Source: Pseudonocardia sediminis (GTDB taxonomy: Bacteria > Actinomycetota > Actinomycetes > Mycobacteriales > Pseudonocardiaceae). Taken from it: a DNA stretch of 64,000 nucleotides. This document shows positions 55,639-64,000 of this stretch, piece after piece. Under the pieces are notes generated by a model. It searched no databases. It saw only the letters and a list, made by a program, of their open reading frames with translations, and was not told the DNA's origin. The stretch lies in the NCBI RefSeq assembly GCF_004217185.1, contig NZ_SHKL01000001.1, forward strand, positions 2,664,001 to 2,728,000, given 5' to 3'. Within the stretch, counting starts at the first letter, position 1, and each line of letters begins with the position of its first letter. The position numbers and the translations under genes are program-made.

Positions 55639-56776
55639 CGCGCCGGCCGGGGTCGGTGTCCGAGGCGGGGGCGGGGGCGGGGCCGATGTCGCCATCTCGT
55701 GCCCGGCACGGCGTGAGCACGGTGCGGGTGAACGGGCCGCCGTTCGCCGCGGCGTGCGCGACCGCCTCGTCGGCCCGGTCGAGCCCGAACGTCGTGACCT
55801 GCTCGTGGTCGAGGTCGAGCAGCCCGGACCGGACCAGCGCCACCACCCCGGTGACGGCGTCGCGCGGGTACATCCACTGCCCGCGCACGGTGACCGAGTT
55901 CCGCATCAGCCACGGGTAGGGCAGCGCCAGGTCGTCCCCGCCCAGCATGCCGACCCCGCCCATCAGCACCACGCGCCCGTACTCCCGCACCGCCATCGCC
56001 GCGGCGCGCACCACCGCCGCGTCGGCGGCCGGGGGCAGGAGGTCGAGGACGACGTCGACCGGGCCCGCGGCCGCACGCAGCGCGGCGGTGTCGGCCTCGG
56101 CGTCCCCGCCGAGCACGACGGTGCGGACCCGGGGACCGAAGCGCTCACGCAGGTCCTGCAGCACCGCGCGGTTGCGCCCGGCGGCCACGACCGCACCGGC
56201 CCCCATCGCCAGCCCGGTGGCCACCGCGGCGCTGCCGAAGTTCCCGGTCGCCCCGCTGACCAGCAGCGTCTCGCCGGCCTTCAGCCCGGCCGCGAGGAGC
56301 CCGCCGTAGGGGACGAGATACACCCCGACGGCACTGAAGCCGACGGGGTCCACACCCTCGTGGAGCGGTGCGACGTTCTCGGTCGGCACGACCATCCGCT
56401 CCGTGAACGATCCGTCGTGGAAGTGCCGCGACAGCCGCAGCCCGCCCTCGCCCCGCGAGCTCCAGCCCTGCAAGGTGATGTCCGGCGTGCGTGCGTCGTC
56501 GCGTGAGCGCACGGTGGCGTCGCACCACACCAGGTCGCCGGTGCTCAGCCGGGTGGCGTCCGGGCCCGCGGCGAGCACACGGCCCACCCCTCCCAGCCCG
56601 GGGACCACCGGCGGCTCCAGGGGATAACGCCGCTGCCCGGAGAAGACCTCTGCGGCGTAGGGCAGGACGCACGTCGCGAGCACCTCGACGAGGACCTCGC
56701 CGCCGCCGGGTCGCGGTTCGACGACCTCCCTCACGACCAGCGGTTCCCCGAACCGTTCCAGCACTGCAGCTCTCAT
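55625..56776 (-). CDS. zinc-type alcohol dehydrogenase-like (MDR) oxidoreductase
   Basis: A 383-residue medium-chain dehydrogenase/reductase. GroES-like part: MRAAVLERFGEPLVV and VPGLGGVGRVLAAGP. The cofactor domain has VSGATGNFGSAAVATGLAMGAG, more like quinone oxidoreductases. Structural zinc cysteines are absent. AAGGGA precedes ATG 56776. It is divergent in function from and adjacent to a LysR gene, which may regulate it. Confidence 0.88.
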   Translation of the reverse strand: MRAAVLERFGEPLVVREVVEPRPGGGEVLVEVLATCVLPYAAEVFSGQRRYPLEPPVVPGLGGVGRVLAAGPDATRLSTGDLVWCDATVRSRDDARTPDITLQGWSSRGEGGLRLSRHFHDGSFTERMVVPTENVAPLHEGVDPVGFSAVGVYLVPYGGLLAAGLKAGETLLVSGATGNFGSAAVATGLAMGAGAVVAAGRNRAVLQDLRERFGPRVRTVVLGGDAEADTAALRAAAGPVDVVLDLLPPAADAAVVRAAAMAVREYGRVVLMGGVGMLGGDDLALPYPWLMRNSVTVRGQWMYPRDAVTGVVALVRSGLLDLDHEQVTTFGLDRADEAVAHAAANGGPFTRTVLTPCRARDGDIGPAPAPASDTDPGRRVTAR

Positions 56777-56914
56777 CGTGAACCGTCCCTTCCGTTGTCG
56801 TGAACCCGACGCTAGGCCGGTGCGTGGCCATGCGGCCAACGACTCTTCGGCATACCGGCCATGCGTCCTCGTCATGGACCCGGGCGTTGCGCAGGCCGGT
56901 CGGCGGGCTCGAGA

Positions 56915-57811
56915 TCAGGCGGGTCCGCCCAGTGCCCGGGCGACGGCGGCGACGGCAGCGGGGCGCGGTCCGGGTGGTTCGGCCAGCACGGTCCGTCGCT
57001 GCTCGACCGAACCGGCGTCCTCCACGGGCAGAAGCAGGATTCCCGGTGGGAGTGCGGGGGCGAGTGCCTCGGGCACGGTGGTGATCCCGCAACCCGCCTG
57101 CACCAGGTGCAGTTTGGTCAGCCAGTCGCGGGCGTGGTGACGCACCCGGGGGTGTCCGGGCAGGCCGGGCCAGACCCCGAGGAGCGGCTCGGTCGCGGTC
57201 GCGGGGCCGGCGATCCAGTCGGCGTCGGTGAGGTCGGCGACGGTCAGTGCCCCGAGGCCGGAGAACGGGCCGGGATCGGCCACCGCCACCCGCAGGGCGC
57301 CCTCGTCGAGGGTCTGCAGCCGCAGCCGGGGAAGTTCGGTGTCCGGTGGGTGGTGCGGCGGGCGGGAGCTGATCACCGCGAGGTCGAGGGTGCCGGCGCG
57401 CAGGGCACGGACCAGGGCCGGGGTGGTGCCGTCACGGGTGATGACCTCGATGTGGGGGTGCCGGCGGCGCAGCGTGGACAGCGCGCGGGGGAGCAGTGCC
57501 GCACCGGCGCTGAGGTAGACGCCCAGACGAACCGGTTCGATGGTCGCCTCGGCCCCGGACAGCTCGCGTCCGGCCGCCGCGATCGCATCCAGGGCGACGC
57601 GGGCGTGCCGGAGCAGCGTCTGGCCGGCGGGGGTGAGCCGGGCGCCGGCGGCGGAGCGCTCGATCAAGGCGGCGCCTGCGGCCCGTTCCAGTGCGGCCAC
57701 CTGCCGGGACACCGCGGGCTGGGTATAGCCCAGCGCAGCTGCCGCCGCGGTGAAGGTGCCGCGTTCGGCGATCGCGCGGAGCACACGCAGACCGGTGATC
57801 GTCGGCTCCAT
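56915..57811 (-). CDS. LysR family transcriptional regulator
   Basis: A 298-residue regulator. The HTH is GTFTAAAAALGYTQPAVSRQVAALERAAGAAL, and the effector domain starts near residue 90 (RLGVYLSAGAALLP). There is no ribosome site. A TTATAC box 9 nt upstream of ATG 57811 suggests a leaderless transcript. It lies upstream of the MDR gene in the same direction. Confidence 0.92.
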   Translation of the reverse strand: MEPTITGLRVLRAIAERGTFTAAAAALGYTQPAVSRQVAALERAAGAALIERSAAGARLTPAGQTLLRHARVALDAIAAAGRELSGAEATIEPVRLGVYLSAGAALLPRALSTLRRRHPHIEVITRDGTTPALVRALRAGTLDLAVISSRPPHHPPDTELPRLRLQTLDEGALRVAVADPGPFSGLGALTVADLTDADWIAGPATATEPLLGVWPGLPGHPRVRHHARDWLTKLHLVQAGCGITTVPEALAPALPPGILLLPVEDAGSVEQRRTVLAEPPGPRPAAVAAVARALGGPA

Positions 57812-57869
57812 TATCGGATCGTATAAGCGACCTACCGGATGTGCGTGCGATGCATGACGTGGCTCGGCG

Positions 57870-58340
57870 TCACGGTCTCCGGTCCGTCCGCCTCGGGCGG
57901 TTCTCGAGGTCTTCGAAGATGAGTGACGTGCGGGTTCCGAGCACCCCGGGCATGTCCTGCAGGCGTTCGAGGACCAGGCGGCGTAGTGCGTCGTTGTCGG
58001 TGGTCCGCACCAGCAGGATGACGTCGAACTCGCCACCTACGAGGGCCATGTGGTGGATCTCGGGGATCTCACGCAGGCGTTCGCGCAGCTCCCGCCAGGC
58101 GCTCTGGCGAACCGTCATCGTCACGTAGGCGGAGGTCGTGAGGCCCATGGCGGCGGGGTCGGTGAGGACGGTGAACCCGGTGACCACGGAGGAGCCGGTG
58201 AGGCGCTCGAGCCGGGTGTAGGCGGCGGCACGGGAGATCGGGATCCGTTCGGCCAGCGCCCGGACCGAGAGCCGGCCGTCGGCCTCCAGCTCCGCGATGA
58301 TCCGCCGGTCCACCTCGTCGAGTCGCGCCGCGTCGTCCAT
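57870..58340 (-). CDS. Lrp/AsnC family regulator
   Basis: A 156-residue regulator. The HTH reads LDEVDRRIIAELEADGRLSVRALAERIPISRAAAYTRLERL, and the RAM ligand domain includes VGGEFDVILLVRTTD. GGGGAGG precedes ATG 58340. It is divergent from the aminotransferase-like operon, with 193 nt between, and probably regulates it in response to an amino acid. Confidence 0.94.
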   Translation of the reverse strand: MDDAARLDEVDRRIIAELEADGRLSVRALAERIPISRAAAYTRLERLTGSSVVTGFTVLTDPAAMGLTTSAYVTMTVRQSAWRELRERLREIPEIHHMALVGGEFDVILLVRTTDNDALRRLVLERLQDMPGVLGTRTSLIFEDLENRPRRTDRRP

Positions 58341-58533
58341 GCTCGCCTCCCCTGATCGGGCCGATGGTCCGGTCGCCCACCGTGCCGCGGTGCCGCCGCG
58401 AGACGGATGGCGCGGCCGCAGCACGACCGGCGGTCATCCGTCTCGACATGGTTGCCGGTACTTTACGTTCGTCGGGGCCGGGGGACATCGTGATCAACGA
58501 AGTGTTCGTCGATCGCTCGAAGAAGGTGTGACC

Positions 58534-59646
58534 GTGCAGGTCATCGAGTCACCGCAGTCGTCGCACGTGCGGATCGCCGGTCGCGAGGTGCTGAACTTCG
58601 CCACGAACGACTACCTGGGGCTGGCCGACGACCCCGGGGTGATCGAGGCCGCGAAGCGGGCGCTCGACCGTCGGGGCTTCGGGATGGCGAGCGTCCGGTT
58701 CGTCGCCGGGACCCAGGACCTGCACGTCGAGCTGGAGTCGGCGCTCTCGGACCTGCTGGGCACCGAGGGGACCGTGCTGTTCTCCTCGTGCTTCGACGCG
58801 AACGGCGGCCTGTTCGAGGCGCTGCTCGACGAGCGGGACGTCGTGATCAGCGACGAGCTGAACCACGCGTCGATCATCGACGGCATCCGCCTGTGCCGTG
58901 CCGGGCGCCGCCGTTACCGCCACCGCGACACCGACGATCTGGGCGAGCAGCTCGCGCTGACCCGCGGGGCTCGCCGCCGGGTCGTCGTCACCGACGGCGT
59001 CTTCTCGATGGACGGCTCCTACGCCCCGCTGGCGCAGATATGTCGTCTCGCGGCGGTCCACGACGCCCTCGTGGTGGTGGACGACTCGCACGCGGTCGGC
59101 GTCGTCGGGGCGACCGGCGCAGGCACCCCCGAGCTGCTCGGGGTGGCCGATCAGGTCGACGTGGTGACCGGGACGCTGGGCAAGGCCCTCGGCGGCGCCG
59201 CCGGCGGCTACGTGAGCGGGCGTCGTCACGTCGTCGACGTCGTCCGTCGGCGGGCGCGGCCCTACCTGTTCTCCAACGCCCTGCCGCCGCCGATCGTCGC
59301 GGGCGCCGCCACGGCGCTGCGCATCTCGGTGACCGACGTCGAGCGACGTGCGCGGGTGCAGCGCAACGCGGCCGATCTCCGGGCGATGCTCGCCGACGAG
59401 GGCTTCGACCTGCTCGGTACGGACCATCCCATCGTCCCGGTGATGATCGGCGACGTCGACGAGGCCGAGCGGATGGCGTCCTCGCTGCGGGAGCGCGGGA
59501 TCCACGTCGTCGCCTTCGGGTACCCGGTGGTTCCGCACGGTTCCGCACGCCTGCGCATCCAGGTCTCCGCGGCGCACACACCGGACGACCTCCGGCGCTG
59601 CACCGCGGCGCTCGTCGCGGCCCGGGCCGACCGGGAGCGGTCGTGA
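58534..59646 (+). CDS. alpha-oxoamine synthase (Kbl/BioF-like) PLP enzyme
   Basis: A 370-residue fold-type I PLP enzyme that condenses an amino acid with an acyl-CoA or splits the product. NFATNDYLGLADDPGVIEAA, VVVDDSHAVGVVGATGAG and TGTLGKALGGAAGG (with the PLP Lys) match 2-amino-3-ketobutyrate CoA ligase and AONS. The N-terminus is about 25 residues shorter than usual. GTG 58534 lies 7 nt after AGAAGG. The stop overlaps the next GTG. Confidence 0.88.
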   Translation: MQVIESPQSSHVRIAGREVLNFATNDYLGLADDPGVIEAAKRALDRRGFGMASVRFVAGTQDLHVELESALSDLLGTEGTVLFSSCFDANGGLFEALLDERDVVISDELNHASIIDGIRLCRAGRRRYRHRDTDDLGEQLALTRGARRRVVVTDGVFSMDGSYAPLAQICRLAAVHDALVVVDDSHAVGVVGATGAGTPELLGVADQVDVVTGTLGKALGGAAGGYVSGRRHVVDVVRRRARPYLFSNALPPPIVAGAATALRISVTDVERRARVQRNAADLRAMLADEGFDLLGTDHPIVPVMIGDVDEAERMASSLRERGIHVVAFGYPVVPHGSARLRIQVSAAHTPDDLRRCTAALVAARADRERS

Positions 59647-60518
59647 CCGGGCCGTGGCACGGCACCGCGCCGGCGTGGTCCGGCTGGCCCGGTGACCGGA
59701 AGCTCGCCGTGATGATCACTGTGATGGTCGAGCTCTGGTCGCCCGGCGGGTGGCCTCCGTACGCGCCCATGGCGGCCGCCTGGCCCCTGCCCGGCGCACC
59801 GGACCACCACAGCATCTCGTGGTCGCGCTACGGGATCGACGACGGAGCGTGGCGGCTGGCCCGGATCCTGAACTCGAGGTGCATACCGGCGACGTTCGGG
59901 GTGAGCGGGCTGGTCGGCGAGGAGCGCCCCGACCTCGTCCGCGCCCTGCACCGCGACGGGCACGAGATCGCCGCGCACTCCTGGACCCAGGACGTCGTCC
60001 CCGCGCTGCTCGACGCGGAGGCCGAGGAGGCGAACCTGACGCGGTGCCTGGACGGCATCGGGTCGCTCACCGGCCACCGTCCGGTGGGATGGATGAGCCC
60101 CCGCGCGGGGTTCTCCGACCGCACCGCCGACCTGCTGGCCCGGCACGCGATGACCTGGTGGGGCGACCACAACGACCGGGACCTGCCCTCGGTGCTCGCG
60201 ACGGACCACGGTCCGCTCGTGAGGATCATGCACAGCGACGTCACCGACGTGCGCAGCACCGGAGGCCCGGCCGCCTACCACCGGGACCACCGCGACCTGC
60301 TGGCCGTTCTGCTGGCCGAGCCGGGGCCCGGCGTGCTCAACGTGACCGTGCACGCACATGTCGGAGGACGGCCGCTCCCCGCGGCGATGTTCGACCGCGT
60401 CCTGACCGAGATCCAGAAGGCCGGGGACTCGGTGTGGATCGCCACCCATCAGCAGGTCGCCGAGCATGTCCTGGCCGACCCGGCAGCCGACGGGAACGGA
60501 GGATCAGCCCGATCATGA
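59643..60518 (+). CDS. polysaccharide deacetylase-like (NodB-fold) hydrolase
   Basis: A 291-residue enzyme of the PuuE/cyclic-imide hydrolase branch. ITVMVELWSPGG replaces the usual TFDDG. RYGIDDGAWRLARIL, HEIAAHSWTQD (metal His), WMSPRAGFS and TVHAHVGGRP follow. The odd first motif suggests amide or imide hydrolysis rather than chitin deacetylation. It is translationally coupled on both sides (GTGA, ATGA), so it belongs to one pathway with the synthase and the NmrA-type enzyme. Confidence 0.82.
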   Translation: MTGPWHGTAPAWSGWPGDRKLAVMITVMVELWSPGGWPPYAPMAAAWPLPGAPDHHSISWSRYGIDDGAWRLARILNSRCIPATFGVSGLVGEERPDLVRALHRDGHEIAAHSWTQDVVPALLDAEAEEANLTRCLDGIGSLTGHRPVGWMSPRAGFSDRTADLLARHAMTWWGDHNDRDLPSVLATDHGPLVRIMHSDVTDVRSTGGPAAYHRDHRDLLAVLLAEPGPGVLNVTVHAHVGGRPLPAAMFDRVLTEIQKAGDSVWIATHQQVAEHVLADPAADGNGGSARS

Positions 60519-61519
60519 CCACCACACTGGTGATCGGCGGCACCGGCGCCATGGGCACCCGGGTCGTCGAACGACTGTTCCGTGCCGGACGGGGTGATGT
60601 CGTCGTCCTCACCCGAGACCCCCGGTCCGCGCAGGCGCTCGAGCTGGCCCGCCGGGGCGGCGACCGGCTCCGGCTTGCCGCCGGCGACCTGACCTGCGAC
60701 GACGACGTCCGCCGCGCGCTCCGCGGCGTCGACCGCGTCTTCTGCAACACCGACTTCTTCTCCAGCCGCAGCGTCCTGACCGAGTACGAGCAGGGACTGT
60801 CCGTCCTGCGAGCGGCCTGCGACGCCGGGGTGGACCGGTTCGTCTACTCGTCGCTGGACAACGCCGTCGCACTGACCGGCGGTGCCATCGAGGTCCCACA
60901 CTTCGACTCCAAGGCCGCGGTCGCCGCCTGGATCGGCCTGCAGCGTTCGGAGGAGATGATGCGACACGAACACGACGGCTGGTACCGCGAGCACGTCTCG
61001 ATCATCACCACGTCGCCCTACTTCGAGAACCTCACGCTCCGGCTCGCGCCCCGCTTCGGCGACCTCCCCGACGGGCGGCAGGGGTACCTGTTCTCCCTCC
61101 CCCTGGGCCGGGGCCGCTACCCGTTGATCGCCCTCGACGACATCGCCTGGTTCGCCGACTTCATGTTCGAGCACTGGCAGAGCTGGGGTGCCCGGGACCT
61201 GGCCGTCGCCGGGGACAACCCGACCGGTGACGAGATCGCCGCGACCTTCGAGGCGGTCACCACGGTCCCCGCCGCCTACGCGCCACTGCCGACCGCTGTC
61301 GTGGAGTCCGTCCCGGACGTCGGGCACGACTACGCCGCCCTCGCCCGGTTCATGCAGCACCGCGACATCGTCGCTCGCGACCGCGACATGGAGGCCCTGC
61401 GCGGCATCCACCCCGATCTGATGAACCTCGAAGACTGGCTGCGCGCCACCGGCTGGGACGGGACCGAGCGCCGGGCCCAGAGGTTCCCGATCCGGATCGG
61501 ACCCCGAGACGCCCCCTGA
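60515..61519 (+). CDS. NmrA-like NAD(P)-binding protein
   Basis: A 334-residue atypical SDR. VIGGTGAMGTRVVERLFRAG is the Rossmann loop, and FVYSSLDNAVALTGG and HFDSKAAVAAWI follow the NmrA/HSCARG pattern. It may be a redox sensor or a reductase. Third gene of the coupled operon. Confidence 0.85.
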   Translation: MTTTLVIGGTGAMGTRVVERLFRAGRGDVVVLTRDPRSAQALELARRGGDRLRLAAGDLTCDDDVRRALRGVDRVFCNTDFFSSRSVLTEYEQGLSVLRAACDAGVDRFVYSSLDNAVALTGGAIEVPHFDSKAAVAAWIGLQRSEEMMRHEHDGWYREHVSIITTSPYFENLTLRLAPRFGDLPDGRQGYLFSLPLGRGRYPLIALDDIAWFADFMFEHWQSWGARDLAVAGDNPTGDEIAATFEAVTTVPAAYAPLPTAVVESVPDVGHDYAALARFMQHRDIVARDRDMEALRGIHPDLMNLEDWLRATGWDGTERRAQRFPIRIGPRDAP

Positions 61520-61610
61520 GAACCCGTGCCAGGTCCGCCCGTGCGCCCCGGCGGGGGAAGGTCGTCCCCGACCTGAGCCGCACCGGGTAGTCGCTCGGCC
61601 CCTGCGTCGA

Positions 61611-62594
61611 TCAGGTGTCCATGAGGTCGGGTGCGAAGACCTCGTCGATGGTGAAGCGGTGGGCGGACAGGCCCTGTTCGTGCTGGTAGCGCAGGAACGT
61701 CTCGAGTGCCGCCCGGTTCGCGGTGATGCCGTAGGGCCACCAGTCCTCGCCCATGAGCGCGATGTCGTCCTCGGCCAGCCGGCTCGCCCACGGCAGCATG
61801 GTGTGGACCTGGTAGAGCCGTCGTCCCGCGCCGAGGTAGTGCTCACGTGCGGCGTTCTTGGCGTCGAGGAAACCCTGGTAGGCCGCGCGGGCGAGGTTGG
61901 GGTGCGCGGCCAGGGCGTCGGCGCGCACGACGACGGCGTGCATCATCGGGAACAGCCCGGTGCGCCGGTACCAGTCCTGCTCGACCGGGACGTAGTCCTC
62001 GAAGAGCCGCCGTACGCCGGGCCCGCCGTAGCTCGCGGGCACGTTCGCGCTGAACAGCGCGTCGATCTCGCCGGTGGCCAGCAGGTCACCGAGGGCCCGC
62101 TCGGTCTCGACGGCGATCTCGACGCCCTCGGGCCGGCGCTGCGGTACGAAGTCGAACGGCGCCATCGGGATGTCCAGCCCTCCGAGCACCCAACGGTTGC
62201 GCCGCGGGTCGAACCCGTACTCGTCGGCAAGGATCCCTTTGGCCCACACCCCGGAGTCCTGCGAGTACATCCCGAACTCACCGATCGTGCGTCCGACGAG
62301 GTCGGCCGGGGTCTCGATGCCGGAGCCGGCATGGACGTAGACGCAGGAGTGCCGGAACACCCGGTTGGGGAACGCGGGGATCGCGACGAACGCCCCCGGT
62401 TCCTCCTCCAGCACCCGCAGGAGGAACCCGAGCCCGAGTTCGGCGACCTCGAACTCCCGGTCGCGGAGCATGCGGGCGAAGACGTCTGGGACGACGGGCC
62501 CGGTCCGCATCTCGATGTCGTGGCCCGGGAAGGTCGCCGCGCCCTCGAACAGGGCGGCGGTGGTGTCGTAACGCATGGAGCCGACGGTGATCAT
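61611..62594 (-). CDS. 4,5-dihydroxyphthalate decarboxylase-like / substrate-binding-fold protein
   Basis: A 327-residue cytoplasmic protein without a signal peptide. FPGHDIEMRTGPVVPDVFARMLRDREFEVAELGLGF and FRHSCVYVHAGSGIETPADLVGRTIGEFG resemble PhtD-type decarboxylases, which share the periplasmic-binding-protein fold. It probably decarboxylates an aromatic acid. It is divergent from the LysR gene at 62663, with 68 nt between, a classic regulator-target pair. Confidence 0.85.
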   Translation of the reverse strand: MITVGSMRYDTTAALFEGAATFPGHDIEMRTGPVVPDVFARMLRDREFEVAELGLGFLLRVLEEEPGAFVAIPAFPNRVFRHSCVYVHAGSGIETPADLVGRTIGEFGMYSQDSGVWAKGILADEYGFDPRRNRWVLGGLDIPMAPFDFVPQRRPEGVEIAVETERALGDLLATGEIDALFSANVPASYGGPGVRRLFEDYVPVEQDWYRRTGLFPMMHAVVVRADALAAHPNLARAAYQGFLDAKNAAREHYLGAGRRLYQVHTMLPWASRLAEDDIALMGEDWWPYGITANRAALETFLRYQHEQGLSAHRFTIDEVFAPDLMDT

Positions 62595-62662
62595 GGCTCC
62601 ACGATGCGCCGCCGGGTCCCTCGGGGTCCAAGACCATGTTGCGCTGGGATTCAGCGCGAACG

Positions 62663-63583
62663 ATGCTCAATGCCGTGGAGCTGCGACAACTCACCTACTT
62701 CGAGGCCGTCGTGCGGTGCGGTGGGTTCACCCGGGCCGCCGGCGACCTGCGGGTGGCGCAGACGGCGATCTCCGCGCAGGTCCGGCGGCTGGAGTCGGAG
62801 CTGGGGGTCACGCTGCTGGCGCGCACCACCCGGCGGGTGAGGCTCACCGAGGCGGGGGAGCTGTTCCTCGATCGGGCCCGGCGGGTGCTGGCCGAGCTGG
62901 CGGCCGCGCGCGACGAGGCGGCGCAGGTGGCCGACGTCGTGCGCGGCTCGGTCGCGGTCGGGACCACCGGGGTGCTCGGCGGCCTCGACCTGCCCGCGGT
63001 GCTGGCCGGCTTCGCCGCCCGGCACCCGGGCGTCACGCTCTCGTTGCGCACCGGGCTCGTGGACGCCCTCGCCGGCGACCTGGCCGCCGGTGAGCTGGAC
63101 CTCGTGCTCGGCCCGGTCCATCCCGGTCCGCCGTCGGGAGTCCTCGTCACACCCCTGTCCGACGACCGGCTGGTGCTCGTCACGCCACCGGGCCGGGCCG
63201 GCGGCGACCTCACGGCGTTCGCCGGCGAGCCGTTCGTGTGCCTGCCGGTGGGCAGCGGGCTCCGCGAGCTTCTCGACGGCCTCGCCGCCCGGCTCGGGGT
63301 GGACCTGCCGGTCCGGTTCGAGGCGTCGGCGCCGGACGGGGTGCGCGACCTCGTCGCCGCCGGGCTCGGGGTCGCGGTGATGGCCGCCTCCGTCGTCGAG
63401 CGGCCGGGACCCGCCGTCGGGGTGCACGAGGTGGTGCCGCCGACCTCGCATCCGCCGTTCGGCGTGCTGCACCGCTCGTCGATGTCCCCGGCGGCGCGGG
63501 CGCTGCACACCTGGATGATCCGGTCGGCGGGGCCGCCGCCGGGCCGGGAACACCGGCCGGGAACCACCGGTCCGCGCCGGTGA
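62663..63583 (+). CDS. LysR family transcriptional regulator
   Basis: A 306-residue regulator. The HTH is GGFTRAAGDLRVAQTAISAQVRRLESELGVTLL. The effector domain includes GSVAVGTTGVLGGLDLPAVLAGF. I use ATG 62663. It likely controls the divergent decarboxylase-like gene. The C-terminal 20 residues are disordered. Confidence 0.92.
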   Translation: MLNAVELRQLTYFEAVVRCGGFTRAAGDLRVAQTAISAQVRRLESELGVTLLARTTRRVRLTEAGELFLDRARRVLAELAAARDEAAQVADVVRGSVAVGTTGVLGGLDLPAVLAGFAARHPGVTLSLRTGLVDALAGDLAAGELDLVLGPVHPGPPSGVLVTPLSDDRLVLVTPPGRAGGDLTAFAGEPFVCLPVGSGLRELLDGLAARLGVDLPVRFEASAPDGVRDLVAAGLGVAVMAASVVERPGPAVGVHEVVPPTSHPPFGVLHRSSMSPAARALHTWMIRSAGPPPGREHRPGTTGPRR

Positions 63584-63631
63584 TCGGCCCCCTCACCGGC
63601 GGGCCGCGTGTCCGGCACGGTCGGGGGCCAC

Positions 63632-64000
63632 TCACACGGCCGGTGTCGACGGACCGACGCGTGTGCGGCGCGCGCCGAGGTCGTCGGCGGTCGAGCGGAG
63701 GCGGGCGAAGGCCTCGGTGGTGAGCGGCTCGGGCAGGCCGTAGGGCAGGCGGAGGTGACGTTCGAAGGCTCCGCCGAGGCCGAACCGTGGCCCGGCGGCG
63801 AGGCGCAGGCCGTGGTCGGGGGCGGCGGCCGCGAGCGCGGAGCTGATCGGTGCGTCGAGCCCGACCCAGAGCGACAGCCCGCCCGGTCCCGGCGACACCG
63901 TCCACGACGGGAACCGGTCGCCGAGAAGCTGCAGCAGGTGCGCGCGCCGTCCGCGCAGCTCGTCGCGCCGGTGCGGGAGATGGCTGTCGAGCTGTTCGAG
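63632..64000 (-). CDS. MocR-type (GntR-aminotransferase) regulator, C-terminal part only
   Basis: The 122 visible codons run off the right edge. The end matches the C-terminal domain of fold-type I aminotransferases in MocR regulators: RRDELRGRRAHLLQLL, then GGLSLWVGLDAPISSALAAAAPDHG, RFGLGGAFERHLRLPYG and RLRSTADDL. The DNA-binding domain and PLP lysine would lie outside. A plain aminotransferase cannot be ruled out. Confidence 0.75.
   Translation of the reverse strand, partial: LEQLDSHLPHRRDELRGRRAHLLQLLGDRFPSWTVSPGPGGLSLWVGLDAPISSALAAAAPDHGLRLAAGPRFGLGGAFERHLRLPYGLPEPLTTEAFARLRSTADDLGARRTRVGPSTPAV

Overview
This is high-GC actinobacterial DNA. GTG starts, ATGA/GTGA stop-start overlaps and many leaderless-looking starts are common. 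Gene content and style suggest a member of the Pseudonocardiaceae (Pseudonocardia-like), but that assignment is an inference and no rRNA or marker gene fixes it.

Layout. 1-7.6 kb: the 3' part of a Cu(I) P-type ATPase, an exported M28 aminopeptidase, a small membrane protein, a GNAT enzyme, a frameshifted M15-like peptidase and a MurJ-type flippase. 7.8-13.2 kb: a His-tailed MFS exporter, a PadR regulator, an undecaprenyl-diphosphatase, an APC permease and an ArsC-like protein that has lost its catalytic residues. 13.2-21.2 kb: an arsenic/thiol region with a thioredoxin-reductase-like flavoprotein, three methyltransferases, an ArsR-rhodanese fusion, ArsI C-As lyase, ArsR, Acr3 and three LMW-PTP-type arsenate reductases. 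21.3-28 kb: a BlaI/M56 pair, an MFS-cysteine-synthase-like pair, two exported metal-associated proteins and an SDR. 28.2-32.2 kb: a copper operon (csoR, copZ, a copper-associated exported protein, copA). 32.5-41.8 kb: a complex-I-like membrane module (NuoA, H, J, K, L, M, N homologues). Its NuoB/NuoD position is filled by one cysteine-poor, histidine-rich fusion protein, and it is followed by DUF6153 and DUF305 proteins. CsoR-type palindromes lie before csoR, before the Nuo-like module and after the DUF305 gene. 41.8-47.1 kb: gene remnants, an AhpD-like protein with an in-frame TGA, CadD, a glyoxalase, a TOBE/HTH protein and TauE. A 3' fragment of tRNA-Pro at 47.08 kb looks like the right attachment site of an integrated island. 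47.2-48.2 kb: a transposase graveyard. 48.5-64 kb: chromosomal-looking catabolic genes and regulators (SDR, tautomerase, QueG-like Fe-S protein, TetR, enoyl-CoA hydratase/BadI-like, PEP-mutase family, DUF3048, MDR, LysR, Lrp, an alpha-oxoamine synthase-deacetylase-NmrA operon, a phthalate-decarboxylase-like protein, LysR and a MocR-type aminotransferase end).

How the genes fit together. Left of 47.1 kb most genes serve copper, arsenic or organoarsenical handling and redox defence. The most unusual system is the copper-linked complex-I-like module: it lacks the NADH-oxidising subunits and the visible Fe-S ligands, so it is likely a proton/ion-translocating or copper-sensing membrane assembly. 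The second notable signal is a pair of genes (methyltransferase at 15.5-16.2 kb, AhpD-like at 42.9-43.5 kb). Each is interrupted by one in-frame TGA at a plausible redox position, continues in the same frame, and is followed 17-21 nt later by a hairpin with a GGUC apical loop. Both are candidate selenoproteins.

Limits. Four reading frames (about 5.1, 46.8, 51.05 and 55.56 kb) break by a shift of the same sense, one extra base. At least three of these fall in short G or C runs, so sequencing or assembly errors cannot be excluded there. All family calls are from motifs read by eye; no search was run.
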